DNA of 36,153 nt. Origin: Desulfosarcinaceae bacterium. Lineage in GTDB: Bacteria > Desulfobacterota > Desulfobacteria > Desulfobacterales > Desulfosarcinaceae. The DNA lies in contig JASJCL010000040.1 of assembly GCA_030066015.1 (NCBI GenBank), positions 1 to 36,153 of the forward strand. The letters are read 5' to 3'. This document shows, piece after piece, positions 24,100 to 33,119 of the stretch. The notes beneath the pieces are model-generated. The model did not search any database. It was given only the letters and a program-made list of their open reading frames with translations, and was not told the origin of the DNA. Position 1 is the stretch's first letter. Every line of letters begins with the position of its first letter. The translations under genes and the position numbers were made by a program.

Positions 24100-25110
24100 T
24101 TAGATGAGATACCGCTTGGCCTTGGCGGGTGGAAGGGGCAGCACCGTGACGAGACGGTGATCACTGCCGCTCGCTACCTGCACCTGGGCGGGTTCCTCGT
24201 TGGAGGCCTTGCTGTAGCCGGCGCAGATGGATGCCGCCAGAAGGACGGCCGCCTCGTCGCCGCCGTTGGGGATGACGACCGTGGGGCCGGGTACGCCCAT
24301 GACCTTGAGGACCAGATCACGGTCCGCGTCCACCAGCGTCGCAAGCTCGGTGTTCTCCGCCTGGGTTCTGCCCACGGCGATTTTGACCGCGGGCGTCAGC
24401 CGCAGGTGCCGGCCATGCTTCAGCAGGTGCAGTTCTCTGGGGGTATAGGTCTCCTGGTGATCGAAGAGGTCGCACAGGCGCTGGCTGTAACCCTTGTCGG
24501 TGAGCAGGCAGCCGCCCGCCGGCGACGGGTAGTCCTTGACCCCGTATTTTTCGGCCAGGGCCATCTGGGGCTTGCGGGTGCGGCCGCTGAGATCGAGGAG
24601 CCGCTCGCGGTCAACCAGACCACTCTCCTCCATCGGGGTGGGGGGCAGGCATTTGGCGCTCAGGGGCCGCAGGATGCGGCCGTCGTGCTGCGAATGCTTC
24701 TCCACATACCGCAGGGCGGATCGGTTTTGGGACATGGGACGCTGACCCATCACCTCCCCGCTGAAGAGGAAGTCGTAACCCTCCGATTCCATCATCTCGC
24801 CGGCCACGTGGAACATCAGGCTGTGGCAGTCCATGCAGGGGTTCATGTTCTTGCCGAAGCCCGCCGGCGGTGCCTTCATCATCTCCAGGTAGCGGGGGGT
24901 GATATCGCGCACGAGTAGGGGGATGTCGTGCGCCGCTGCGGCTGCGCGCGCCTTATCGGCGGAGAAGAAGGGCGTTTCGAAGCTGACCCAGGTCACCGCG
25001 ATCCCCTGGTCGCGAAGAACCAGGGCGGAGAGAATGCTGTCCAGCCCGCCGGAGCAAAGGCCCAGTGCTTTGACGGTTCGGGTTGCCGGTGAAGCTTGTG
25101 TTGTATTCAT
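24100..25110 (-). CDS. PP-loop ATP-pyrophosphatase (tRNA-thiolation-like) with NFACT-R-like C-terminus
   Basis: The 336-residue protein begins with a PP-loop ATPase: SGGLDS at 20-25, then an NPCMDCHSLMF segment and PAGGCLLTD with Cys residues, as in enzymes that adenylate and thiolate tRNA (ThiI/MnmA-like). The C-terminal ~110 residues (VGRTQAENTEL, then VPGPTVVIP and AASICAGYSKASN) match NFACT-R/DUF814 domains that bind tRNA or ribosomes. The start is the ATG at 25110, preceded by GAGGGAG. The exact modified nucleoside is unknown. It lies 175 bp upstream of the KaiC-like/XRE/cupin gene on the same strand; a functional link is not evident. Confidence 0.82.
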   Translation of the reverse strand: MNTTQASPATRTVKALGLCSGGLDSILSALVLRDQGIAVTWVSFETPFFSADKARAAAAAHDIPLLVRDITPRYLEMMKAPPAGFGKNMNPCMDCHSLMFHVAGEMMESEGYDFLFSGEVMGQRPMSQNRSALRYVEKHSQHDGRILRPLSAKCLPPTPMEESGLVDRERLLDLSGRTRKPQMALAEKYGVKDYPSPAGGCLLTDKGYSQRLCDLFDHQETYTPRELHLLKHGRHLRLTPAVKIAVGRTQAENTELATLVDADRDLVLKVMGVPGPTVVIPNGGDEAAVLLAASICAGYSKASNEEPAQVQVASGSDHRLVTVLPLPPAKAKRYLI

Positions 25111-25192
25111 GCGCTCTCCCTCGAGGATTGCTTCCCGCTGCGTCCCCCTGCACCGCCGCTGCCGGCCGGCGGTGTCTGCCGCCGCGCCGCCC

Positions 25193-28100
25193 TCACCCCT
25201 TTTCATCCGGAATGGTGGCCTGGCAGGTGTAGGCGTCGTCGGTGGTGACGAGATGATCGTCCGCCGGCCGACTGGGTTGGAAGAGCGGACGCACATCCTC
25301 CAGAATCATATAGAAGCACGGCACCAGAAACAGGGTGATGACGGTGGCGAACAGGATCCCGTATCCCAAGCTGATGGCCATGGGAATGAGGAACCGGGCC
25401 TGGCGCGAGGTTTCGAAAATCATGGGCGCCAGTCCGCCGAAGGTGGTCAGGGTCGTGAGAACGATGGGCCGGAAACGTTGGATGGCCGCCGCCTGGATCG
25501 CTTCACCCGGCCGCTGGCCGGCACGGCGCTTGCGGTTGGCCAGGTCGACGAGCACCAGACTGCCGTTGATCACCACGCCGGAGAGCGCCACCACGCCGAA
25601 CATGCTGATGACGCTCAGGCTGTAGCCCATGATCAGGTGACCCACCGCGGCCCCCACCAGACCGAAGGGGATGGCCGACATGATGATGGCCGGTTGGACA
25701 TAGCTGTTCAGGGGCACGGCCAGCATGATGAAAATAACCCCCAGGGCCAGGAGGAGACCGCGTATGAGGGCCTGCATGCTTTCGCGTTGATCGGCCCTGC
25801 GGCCCTCGAAACTATAGACCAGGCCGGGGTAGCGGGCGCCGAGTTGCGGCAGGGCCTCCCGCTTCAGGTCGGCCAGGATCTCACCGGCCCGGCTGCGCGG
25901 CTTCACGTCGGCTTCCACGGTCACTATCCGGCGGCCGTCCTTGCGCCGGATATCGGTGTAGGCCCGGCCGCGGTTGATCTCCACGGCGTCCCGTAGGGGG
26001 ATTTCACCGCCGGAGGGGGTCTGCAGAACCATCTCTTCGAGGTGGAACTCCGACTCCCTTTCCCACCGCGGCAGGCGTACCATGACCTGGATCTCGTTGC
26101 GGCCGCGCTGTTGGCTGAGGGCTTCGGCGCCGTAGTAGGCGGCCCGCAGCTGGCGGGCGATTTCGCGGGCCGTCAGACCCGCGTTCTGGGCCGCCGGCTT
26201 GAGTTGAAAGTCAAGTTGGGGCTTGCCCGGAGAGAACCCATCGTTCACGTCGCTGACGTTGGGGTAGTACGCCAGGTCCTCGGCCAGCTCGGCGCTGGCT
26301 TTCTCCAGGATCTCCATGCGTTGATGGCTCAGCTGGACCGACAGCGCAAAGCCGCGGCCGGGGCCGCCGGAATCGCTCTCGAAGCGCAGGCTCTCCAGTC
26401 CAGCGAGGATGCCCACCCGCTGCCGCCACAGCTGGGTGAATTCGGCCGTGCTGATGGGCCGCCGGTCGGGCGGCGTGAGATAAACCCGTACCTGCGCCTG
26501 GTTGGCGTTGGCGCTGGCATAGATGCCCTCCACCAGATCCTCGGCCCCGTTCTCCGCCGCCACCGCCTGGGCGGCGGTCACCAGGCGCTGTTCAACCGCC
26601 GCCGTGCGGCTGAAGGCGGCACCGAAGGGCAGGGTGGCCGAGGCCCGCGCGAAGTCCGACTCCACCCTGGGAAAGAGCTCGAATCCCAGGCGGCCGCTGC
26701 GCATGTAGCCGATGGTCACGATCAGGATGGCGATGCCGATGGCCACGGAGAGATAGCGCCAGCGGATGACACCCTTAAGGAAGGGACCGTAGCCGTGGTG
26801 GACGAAATGCAGAAAACGTCCGCTGAAGCGCTGCTGCTGGCAGTGCAGCCAGCCCAGGGGACCCCACTCGCGGCGGGGGCGCTTGTGGCCGAGATGGGCC
26901 GGCAGGATCAGCAGACTCTCCACCAGGGAGATGGCGAAGACGCAGATGACGACCATGGGGATGACGCGGAAGACCTTGCCCATGAAACCGGGAATGAAGA
27001 GCATGGGCAGAAAGGCGATCATGTTGGTGAGGACGCTGAAGACGATGGGAACGTAAATGTCGCGGACACCGGTGACCGCCGCCGTGAACCAGGGCAGGCC
27101 CTGCTGGCGATGGTAGTAGATATTCTCCCCCACCACGATGGCGTCATCCACCACGATGCCCAGGGTGACGATGAAGGCAAACATGGACACCATATTGATG
27201 CTGACCCCCAATCCGGGCAGCAGGAGCAGGGAGCCCAGAAAGGAGATGGGGATTCCCAGACTGACCCAGAAGGCCAGGCGCGCCTCCAGGAAGATCGCCA
27301 ACAGCAGGAAGACCAGCCCCAGCCCCAAATAGCCGTTCTTGAGCATCAGTTGGAGGCGCTGGCGGTAGATCTCCGAACGGTCGTTGCGCAGCTCCACGGC
27401 CAGCCCCGGCGGCAGCTCGCGGTTGAGGTCGGCCACGACCGTACGCACCGCATCGGCGACCTCGATGGGGGTCTGCTCGCCCACCCGGTATACCTCGAGC
27501 AGCACGGCAGGCTGCCCGTTGTAGGTGGAGCGGCGGTCGGTCTCCTCGAAGCCGTCGGTGATGGTGGCGATATCCTCGAGCCGCACGGGGGTGCCCGCGG
27601 TGTCGGTGATGATGGGCAGGCGGCCGAACTCGCGGGCGTAGTCCCGCCGCTCCTTGACCCGTACGAGGATATCACCGCCGGCGGTCTTGATGGCCCCGCC
27701 GGGCAGTTCCACCGCGGCGCTGCGGATCCGGGCGGCCACCTCGTCGAGGCTGAGCCCGTAGGTCCGCAGCTGCCCCTGGGAGATCTCAACGCTGATCTCG
27801 TAGTCGCGCACTCCGGTGAGATCCGCCTGGGTGATGGCGGGATGCTGCACCAGCTTGTCGCGGATGTACTCGGCATACTCCCGCAGCACCTGTTCGCGCT
27901 GGTTGCCGTACAGGGCCAGGCTGACCACGTAGCGCTGGCGGGTGGCAATGGTGATCTTGGGATCTTCGGCCTCGTCGGGGAAACTGGTGATCCGGCCCAC
28001 CTCGGCGTCGATATCCTGGGCCAGGCGCTGGATGTCGCCCCCCTCGATCATCTCCACCGTGACCGTGGCCCTGCCTTCGCCGGCCGTCGCGGTGATCTCC

Positions 28101-28360
28101 TTGATGTCGCTGAGGCCCTCAATGGCCTCCTCGATGGCCAGCACGATGCCCCGTTCCACCTCCGCCGGGCTGGCGCCGGGGTAGGGGACGCGGATGTTGA
28201 CCCGGTCCAGCTCGAAGTAGGGGAAAACCTCCTGCTGAACCTTTCTGGCCGTAAAAAGACCGCCCACCAGCAGGATCAGCATGAGGAGGTTGGCGGCCAC
28301 GCTGTGGCCGGCCATCCAGGCCAGGGGGCCTTTCCGGATCTCTGCCTCTGGAGCGTTCAT
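25193..28360 (-). CDS. RND-family efflux transporter (HAE-1/AcrB-like)
   Basis: The 1055-residue inner-membrane proton antiporter has the RND layout. The first transmembrane helix lies at about 20-38, followed by a large periplasmic loop (VFPYFELDRVNIRVPYPGAS). The TM cluster near 330-470 contains GIVVDDAIVVGENIYYH with the proton-relay Asp pair. A second periplasmic loop and the C-terminal TM cluster from about 870 onward complete it. Length matches AcrB-type pumps. The start ATG overlaps the stop of the adaptor gene (ATGA), so the two are translationally coupled. The substrate (drugs, solvents, lipids) is not predictable; export of hydrophobic compounds would fit the neighbourhood. No outer-membrane channel gene is present. 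Confidence 0.94.
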   Translation of the reverse strand: MNAPEAEIRKGPLAWMAGHSVAANLLMLILLVGGLFTARKVQQEVFPYFELDRVNIRVPYPGASPAEVERGIVLAIEEAIEGLSDIKEITATAGEGRATVTVEMIEGGDIQRLAQDIDAEVGRITSFPDEAEDPKITIATRQRYVVSLALYGNQREQVLREYAEYIRDKLVQHPAITQADLTGVRDYEISVEISQGQLRTYGLSLDEVAARIRSAAVELPGGAIKTAGGDILVRVKERRDYAREFGRLPIITDTAGTPVRLEDIATITDGFEETDRRSTYNGQPAVLLEVYRVGEQTPIEVADAVRTVVADLNRELPPGLAVELRNDRSEIYRQRLQLMLKNGYLGLGLVFLLLAIFLEARLAFWVSLGIPISFLGSLLLLPGLGVSINMVSMFAFIVTLGIVVDDAIVVGENIYYHRQQGLPWFTAAVTGVRDIYVPIVFSVLTNMIAFLPMLFIPGFMGKVFRVIPMVVICVFAISLVESLLILPAHLGHKRPRREWGPLGWLHCQQQRFSGRFLHFVHHGYGPFLKGVIRWRYLSVAIGIAILIVTIGYMRSGRLGFELFPRVESDFARASATLPFGAAFSRTAAVEQRLVTAAQAVAAENGAEDLVEGIYASANANQAQVRVYLTPPDRRPISTAEFTQLWRQRVGILAGLESLRFESDSGGPGRGFALSVQLSHQRMEILEKASAELAEDLAYYPNVSDVNDGFSPGKPQLDFQLKPAAQNAGLTAREIARQLRAAYYGAEALSQQRGRNEIQVMVRLPRWERESEFHLEEMVLQTPSGGEIPLRDAVEINRGRAYTDIRRKDGRRIVTVEADVKPRSRAGEILADLKREALPQLGARYPGLVYSFEGRRADQRESMQALIRGLLLALGVIFIMLAVPLNSYVQPAIIMSAIPFGLVGAAVGHLIMGYSLSVISMFGVVALSGVVINGSLVLVDLANRKRRAGQRPGEAIQAAAIQRFRPIVLTTLTTFGGLAPMIFETSRQARFLIPMAISLGYGILFATVITLFLVPCFYMILEDVRPLFQPSRPADDHLVTTDDAYTCQATIPDEKG

Positions 28361-29601
28361 GACGCGGGTTCCTCTTGCGGTTTAGCGTTCCGGGGCGCAT
28401 TGTCCGGGGGACGGGGTTTTACCGTGTCGGTCTGCAACGGCATACCCTCCACCGGCGCCGGCAAGGCGGTTGTGATCAAGCGGTCGCCGTCGGCCAGTCC
28501 CTCCTGCACCACCACCTGGTCGGCATCCCGCCAGACCGGTGTGACCGTGCGGATCGAGAGGGTGTCCTCGGGAGTGGCCAGCCAGACCGTGTTGCCGTCA
28601 TGCAGGGCGGTGCGGGGCAGGGTGACCACGTCCTGCAACTGCCGACCCTGAATCTGGACCCGTACGAATTCGCCGATCAAGAGCGGCGCTTGGTTGCGAT
28701 GGGCCGGTTCGAGGCCCAGCGGGTCGCGCACCTCGAGGAGGACACGGGCCATGCGACCCTCCGCGGTGAGGTCGCCCCGCAAGCGCACCACGGTTGCCGT
28801 CACCTGGTGGCCGGCCGCATAGAACACCTGCGCAGCGGCCCCCTTCTCCGAACTGGCCCGCGGGATTCGGATCCAATCCAGGCGGTCGATGGGGACCGAC
28901 ACCTCCACCCAGAACCGATCGGTGCCCACCAACTCGGCCAGCGCTTCCTGGGTGCCGATTTGAGACCCGATCGCCACGTGGCGCGACCGCACCATGGCGT
29001 TGAAGGGTGCCGTCACCCGGGTGCGCGCCAGATCCAGGCGAGCCTGCTCCAGCGCGGCCTGCGAGGCGGCCACATCCGCCTCGGCTTTCTGCAGGTGCGG
29101 TTTGCGCAGGGCCAGGTCGGCATCCACGCCGCTGTTCTTGCCGTTGAGAAGCGACCACTCCCGTCGCGCCACCGCCTGGCGGCCCTTTTCCAGGCTGAGG
29201 GCGAAATCGCTGTCCACTACCCGGCTCTCTGCCTGGTTGACGGCGAGACGATAGTCGCTGTCGTCCACTTGCAGGAGCGCCTGCCCTTGCTTGAGCAGTC
29301 CCCCCACGGTAAATTCCGGATGCAGGCGCACCACCTGCCCCCCCACGCGGGATTTAAGGACCATCTCCTCGGCCGGAATCACTAAGCCCATGGCGGTGAT
29401 GGCCACTGTGTAGGGACTGCGGGTGAGCGTCTGGGTCTCCACCAGCGGTGCCAGCGGGGCCGGCGGGCGGCGTTGGGTTTTGGGCGCCGTCCGCTTGAAG
29501 TAGGCGGCGGCGGCCACGCCCGCGCCAATGACGGCGACGATCAGCAGCAGTTGAACCGTCACCCGTATCTTGGAGGTGGCGGTGGCATCGTTCGTGGACA
29601 A
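28357..29601 (-). CDS. RND efflux periplasmic adaptor (membrane fusion protein)
   Basis: The 414-residue protein has an N-terminal membrane anchor (about 14-34), a lipoyl-like segment (VLKSRVGGQVVRLHPEFTVG), a helical hairpin (about 130-210), the second lipoyl half (APFNAMVRSRHVAIGSQIG) and beta-barrel domains. The start is probably the TTG at 29601, preceded by AAGGAG nine bases upstream; the nearby ATG is in another frame, and longer forms have a poor N-terminus. The last four bases overlap the RND pump gene. The promoter and dyads at 29712-29741 lie about 110 bp upstream of the start. Confidence 0.9.
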   Translation of the reverse strand: MSTNDATATSKIRVTVQLLLIVAVIGAGVAAAAYFKRTAPKTQRRPPAPLAPLVETQTLTRSPYTVAITAMGLVIPAEEMVLKSRVGGQVVRLHPEFTVGGLLKQGQALLQVDDSDYRLAVNQAESRVVDSDFALSLEKGRQAVARREWSLLNGKNSGVDADLALRKPHLQKAEADVAASQAALEQARLDLARTRVTAPFNAMVRSRHVAIGSQIGTQEALAELVGTDRFWVEVSVPIDRLDWIRIPRASSEKGAAAQVFYAAGHQVTATVVRLRGDLTAEGRMARVLLEVRDPLGLEPAHRNQAPLLIGEFVRVQIQGRQLQDVVTLPRTALHDGNTVWLATPEDTLSIRTVTPVWRDADQVVVQEGLADGDRLITTALPAPVEGMPLQTDTVKPRPPDNAPRNAKPQEEPAS

Positions 29602-29711
29602 AACGCATGACTCCTTCCGACAAAGGTTCGGACTGGGCCCTGTGCTCGGCGCCGCGGGTTGGGACGGTTCGGCGCAAACCATGGGTCTCAGGGGCAAGCC
29701 ATCGATGGACC

Positions 29712-29741
29712 ATAATAAGCCTTATTGGCGAAAGTGCCAAT
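29712..29741 (-). promoter_or_regulatory. Sigma70-type promoter with overlapping dyads for the efflux operon
   Basis: On the minus strand: TTGGCA (29735-29740), a 17-bp spacer, TATTAT (29712-29717); each hexamer has 5 of 6 consensus positions. Two perfect dyads overlap it: ATTGGC-N6-GCCAAT (29724-29741) covering the -35 box, and AATAAG-C-CTTATT (29714-29726) over the -10/spacer. This is a good place for a repressor, but no regulator gene is adjacent. Confidence 0.7.
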
Positions 29742-30068
29742 CCTCATTTAATGTGGCGGTGGCGCCCCGACCGTGGAGTGCAGTGGTCGCGGCGGCGACA
29801 GGTGCCGCTGAAGCTGTTGTTGAGGGCTCTTCAGGGAGGGGGAGGCGGCGAGCGCATGCGGTTCAACGGACTGACCAGACACGGCGCTTTGCGGGTCAGC
29901 GATCCGGCGTGGTCGCCCAACGGCGGGCGAATCGAAGCGTGCGGATACGGTTTGGGATTCGGCTGTATGGGGGCGGCCGGCCGCCGGGCGCACCCGGCCG
30001 CGGCGGTTGGATGGGCCAACACCGTAATGGGAAATGGGTTAGGGGTGGTGCGGCGAACACTAGCGCCC
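29742..30068. other. GC-rich spacer with hairpins, no gene recognised
   Basis: Frames on both strands here are Pro/Arg/Ala-rich chance openings without ribosome sites. Notable DNA features are the perfect palindrome GGCGGCCGGCCGCC (29972-29985) and the stem-loop GCCGGG-CGCA-CCCGGC (29983-29998), which may end transcription of the small membrane protein gene on the minus strand, though no T-run follows. Confidence 0.45.
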
Positions 30069-30323
30069 CTAAAAGATCGCCTTGAGCCCCCAAATCATCA
30101 TCGCCCACAAGCTGACGGAGAGCGGCAGGGCGATGCCCAGCCCTTTGATGAAATTGGCGCCATGCTCGGTGTCGGCCTGTCCATCATCCCATGGACGATC
30201 GCCGGCGGCGAGGTGCCGGTGACGGTGGGCCTTCAACGGTGGCGTCCAACTGCCGGCACTGCGCTCGGCGGTTGGTTGGGGATCGATCTCCCGCAGTTGA
30301 CTGGCGGTGCTTGAGGGTAACAT
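30069..30323 (-). CDS. Small single-span membrane protein, hypothetical
   Basis: The 84-residue protein has a polar, His/Asp/Arg-rich first two thirds and one clear transmembrane helix at the very C-terminus (GLGIALPLSVSLWAMMIWGL). The ATG at 30323 follows GGGAGG by seven bases, which is good evidence for translation. I do not recognise a family. It lies between the efflux operon and the DMT exporter, transcribed towards the efflux genes, but ~330 bp and the efflux promoter separate them. The tail-anchored layout suggests a membrane-bound regulator or subunit; this is speculative. Confidence 0.5.
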   Translation of the reverse strand: MLPSSTASQLREIDPQPTAERSAGSWTPPLKAHRHRHLAAGDRPWDDGQADTEHGANFIKGLGIALPLSVSLWAMMIWGLKAIF

Positions 30324-30615
30324 GATGCGGCCTCCCACATGCGGATACACGTTCTGCGCGCGATACCCGGCGCGCCTGTACCAGATTAAGCAGCTTATGT
30401 GCCATTAGAGAATTTTCTTATCGATTTCAGTATGCTATGGGACTTATCCGGGCGGCTGATGAGCGCGGTAGGCCCATAGCGGTGGGAAAGCGTCACTTAA
30501 TTGGCGGGCGCACCCGGCGGCGGTCCGCCCCACGCACGCGATGCCGGCCAACCGACTGCGGAACGGGAGCGGGGACTGCCTGCAACCACATTGCGAAGCG
30601 GTGAGGGATGGTGCC

Positions 30616-31530
30616 ATGCAGAACCACCTGGCCATACCGACCACGATCGCCGGCGCGGTGCTGATCAGTTTTTCAGGGGTCTGGGTAACCTGGTCGGGGG
30701 TGGCGCCCGAGGTGTCCGCCTTCTACCGGGTGCTCTTCGGCGGGCTGTTTCTGTTGGCAGCCGCCCTCTGGCGCAGGGAGGTCGATCTTCGCCCGCGACG
30801 AATTCGGCTCAGTGGCCGCCTGCTGCTCTGCAGCCTGATGTACACGCTCGACCTTTACTGCTACCACGTGGCCATCCTCCTTCTGGGACCGGGTCTCGGG
30901 ACCATTCTCCCCAATTTCCAGGTCTTTATTCTGGCCGCCGCCGGCGTCCTCTTTTTCGCCGAGCCGCTGCGGTGGATGACGGCGGCCGCCTTGCCCGTGG
31001 CGGTGGGCGGTCTGTGGCTGATCGTCGGCCTGGACGCCGGCCCGTCCGCCGCCGGGCAGGGGCTGGGGCTCGCGGCGGGACTTGCGGCCGCCCTCTTTTA
31101 TGCCGCCTACCTGCTCCTGCTCAGGCGGGTACAGGCCGACCAGGCGGGCACCGGGGTCTTTCGTGCCCTCATGCAGGTCTCTTTCCTGTCGGCACTGCTG
31201 CTCGGTCTGGAGATCGCGCTCCGAGGCCACTCCTTCGCCATCCCCGACCTGCGAGGGGTCCTGGCCCTGTTGGGCTTGGGGGTCTGCAGCCAAGGCATTG
31301 GCTGGATCCTGATCACCAACGCCCTGCCGCAGCTCTCCCCCACGATGGCGGGGCTGTTGCTGCTCCTCCAGCCGACCCTGGCCTTCGTGTGGGATGTGCT
31401 GATCTTCCGGCGTCCCACCTCGGGCCTCAATTGGCTGGGCGTGGGGGTGACCCTGGTGGGGATCTACCTGGGAATGGCCCCCCGTCGTAAAGGTGGGGAT
31501 CCATCACAAGATGGGACCCCATCGAAATAG
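30616..31530 (+). CDS. DMT-superfamily transporter (EamA type)
   Basis: The 304-residue protein has ten predicted transmembrane helices in two EamA repeats (about 5-140 and 155-290). The paired signals include SGVWVTWSGVAPEVSAFYR in the first repeat and LLLLQPTLAFVWDVLIFRR near the end. Such proteins export amino acids or metabolites. I choose the ATG at 30616, with GAGGG upstream; starting 75 bp earlier would add a polar leader without a ribosome site. The substrate is unknown. It is divergent from the small membrane protein gene and convergent with the DUF218 gene. Confidence 0.9.
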   Translation: MQNHLAIPTTIAGAVLISFSGVWVTWSGVAPEVSAFYRVLFGGLFLLAAALWRREVDLRPRRIRLSGRLLLCSLMYTLDLYCYHVAILLLGPGLGTILPNFQVFILAAAGVLFFAEPLRWMTAAALPVAVGGLWLIVGLDAGPSAAGQGLGLAAGLAAALFYAAYLLLLRRVQADQAGTGVFRALMQVSFLSALLLGLEIALRGHSFAIPDLRGVLALLGLGVCSQGIGWILITNALPQLSPTMAGLLLLLQPTLAFVWDVLIFRRPTSGLNWLGVGVTLVGIYLGMAPRRKGGDPSQDGTPSK

Positions 31531-31580
31531 GGGGGCTAGCGGAACGGGGAGCCCCGTCCCGTGCGGGGCGGCACGGTGGC

Positions 31581-32351
31581 TCAGGATTCGGCGCCGATGG
31601 GCCGCAAGCGGTAGTAGAGCAGCCCCAGGCGCTCGTGCAGGGCGGCGCTGGTGACGCTCAGGGCCGCGGCCGAGGGCAGCCAGCTGCGCCAGTCGAAGCG
31701 CTGCGTCGCCCAGGTGCGCCGGTAGGCCGGCACGGGCAGCACCTCGAGGCCGACCGCCTCGAACAGCCGAACGGCCCGGGGCAGATGGAGGGCCGAGGTG
31801 ACCAGGATGGGGCGCCGGTAGCCCTCGCGGTCGCAGATCTTGCGGCTGTAGAAGGCGTTTTCGGCGGTGTCCCGACTCATGGTTTCGGGGTGCAGTCGAC
31901 CGGCGGGCACGCCCAGGTCGACCAAGATGCGCTGGTCGATCAGGGCGCCGGCCTGGGTGTGGCGCGAGACCTGTCCCGATGCGAGAATCAGCGGTAGATT
32001 CAGCCGCCGCTGCAGCCGGGCGGCGGTGATCAGGCGGCCGGCCATGTCACCGGCGGGAAAGCCGATGCCGGTGAGATCTTCGGCACGGTCGAAATAGCCG
32101 CCGCCCAGGAGGATGATGACGTCTCCGGCGATATCGTCGGGCAGGGGGTGGCGGTTCTCCAGTCCGCGGGACAGAAAAACGGCTGCTGGGCTGGTGGCGC
32201 TGAGCCACAGGACCAGGCCCAGCAAAAAGGCCGTGCCGGCGGCCGCGCCGCGTTTGCGTACCCAGCCGCGAAAGGCCAGGTAGAAGAGGATCAGCACGAA
32301 GATGCCCGGCGGCAGCAGGAAGGGGGCGATCAGCTTTTTGATGACAAACAT
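31581..32351 (-). CDS. DUF218 / ElyC-SanA-YdcF family envelope protein
   Basis: The 256-residue protein has two N-terminal membrane helices (about 8-28 and 36-57) followed by a DUF218 domain: GDVIILLGGGYFDR, ILASGQVSRH and the conserved segment TAENAFYSRKI, with LVTSALHLPRAVRLFE later. Related proteins (ElyC, SanA) act in envelope integrity and peptidoglycan or lipid-carrier metabolism. The ATG is preceded by AGGAAA. It is divergent from the metallophosphoesterase gene (159 bp gap) and convergent with the exporter gene (50 bp gap). Confidence 0.9.
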   Translation of the reverse strand: MFVIKKLIAPFLLPPGIFVLILFYLAFRGWVRKRGAAAGTAFLLGLVLWLSATSPAAVFLSRGLENRHPLPDDIAGDVIILLGGGYFDRAEDLTGIGFPAGDMAGRLITAARLQRRLNLPLILASGQVSRHTQAGALIDQRILVDLGVPAGRLHPETMSRDTAENAFYSRKICDREGYRRPILVTSALHLPRAVRLFEAVGLEVLPVPAYRRTWATQRFDWRSWLPSAAALSVTSAALHERLGLLYYRLRPIGAES

Positions 32352-32510
32352 GGGGCGGGTTTCCTATAGTGTCCGAGATGCAGATCCAGTGGCGCCGCCG
32401 GCCATGACGCGTCCCGGTGCACGGGCAGCGGCGGCAAGCGGCCGGCAGCATCATCCTACGGTGAAAAAAGTTCGCAATGCAAGCCTCTGGAACAGGAGCC
32501 CGGACGCCCC

Positions 32511-33119
32511 GTGAAAATCCTCTGCGTGGCCGATACCGTCGAGACCTGCTTGTACGCCGCCTTCGATGCGGCGCGCTTCGGCGATGTGGACCTGGTCCTC
32601 TCCTGCGGGGATCTGCCGCCGGAGTATGTCTCCTTTCTGGTATCCGCCACCGGGGGACCCGTCTACTACGTCCGCGGCAACCACGATATCCGGTACGACG
32701 CCAAACCGCCGATGGGGGCGATGGACCTCCATGGGCGGATCGTCGATTACCAGGGGATCCGCATCCTGGGCCTGGAGGGCTCGCGCTGGTACAACGGGGG
32801 GCCCATGCAGTACTCCGACGGGCAGATGCGCGGGATGATCCGCAAGCTCTGGCCCCGCCTCTGGTTCCGCAAACCGGTGGACATCATCTTCACCCACGCG
32901 CCGCCGCGGGGCGTGGGTGACCGCGAGGATCTGTGCCACCGGGGCTTCCGGAGCTACAACCGACTGATCGAGCAACTGCGGCCGCGCTACTTTATCCACG
33001 GACACATCCACGCCCATTTCGAGACCATGGAAGCGCGCACGACGCTGGTGGACACGACGAAAGTGATCAACGCCTATGGACACGTCTGCATTGAGATCGA
33101 TGGTCGACAAACTGATTGA
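32511..33119 (+). CDS. Calcineurin-like metallophosphoesterase
   Basis: The 202-residue protein has the metallophosphoesterase motifs SCGDLP (GD), RGNHD (GNHD), FTHAPP and HGHIHAH (GHxH). The first motif, normally D-x-H, is ADTVE: the Asp is kept and the His is replaced. Several members of this subgroup share that variation in my recollection, so it need not mean loss of activity. The start is GTG at 32511 without a strong ribosome site. Its end overlaps the next gene by about 20 bp, so the two are coupled. The substrate is unknown; phosphodiesters or nucleotides are usual. Confidence 0.87.
   Translation: MKILCVADTVETCLYAAFDAARFGDVDLVLSCGDLPPEYVSFLVSATGGPVYYVRGNHDIRYDAKPPMGAMDLHGRIVDYQGIRILGLEGSRWYNGGPMQYSDGQMRGMIRKLWPRLWFRKPVDIIFTHAPPRGVGDREDLCHRGFRSYNRLIEQLRPRYFIHGHIHAHFETMEARTTLVDTTKVINAYGHVCIEIDGRQTD

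Noticed and set aside
26042-28651. 869-codon open frame on the plus strand opposite the RND pump gene
   Set aside because: It is antisense to a clear RND transporter, has no ribosome site and a composition dominated by Gly/Asp/His/Gln from GC-rich shadowing.
29724-29741. Sigma54 (-24/-12) promoter before the efflux operon
   Set aside because: TTGGCAC is present, but the TTGC element at the required spacing is missing; a sigma70 reading fits with a 17-bp spacer.
30501-31490. Shifted-frame reading of the exporter gene giving another 329-residue product
   Set aside because: The EamA protein is read in the other frame with clear membrane helices; this one is Gly/Arg/Pro-rich noise.
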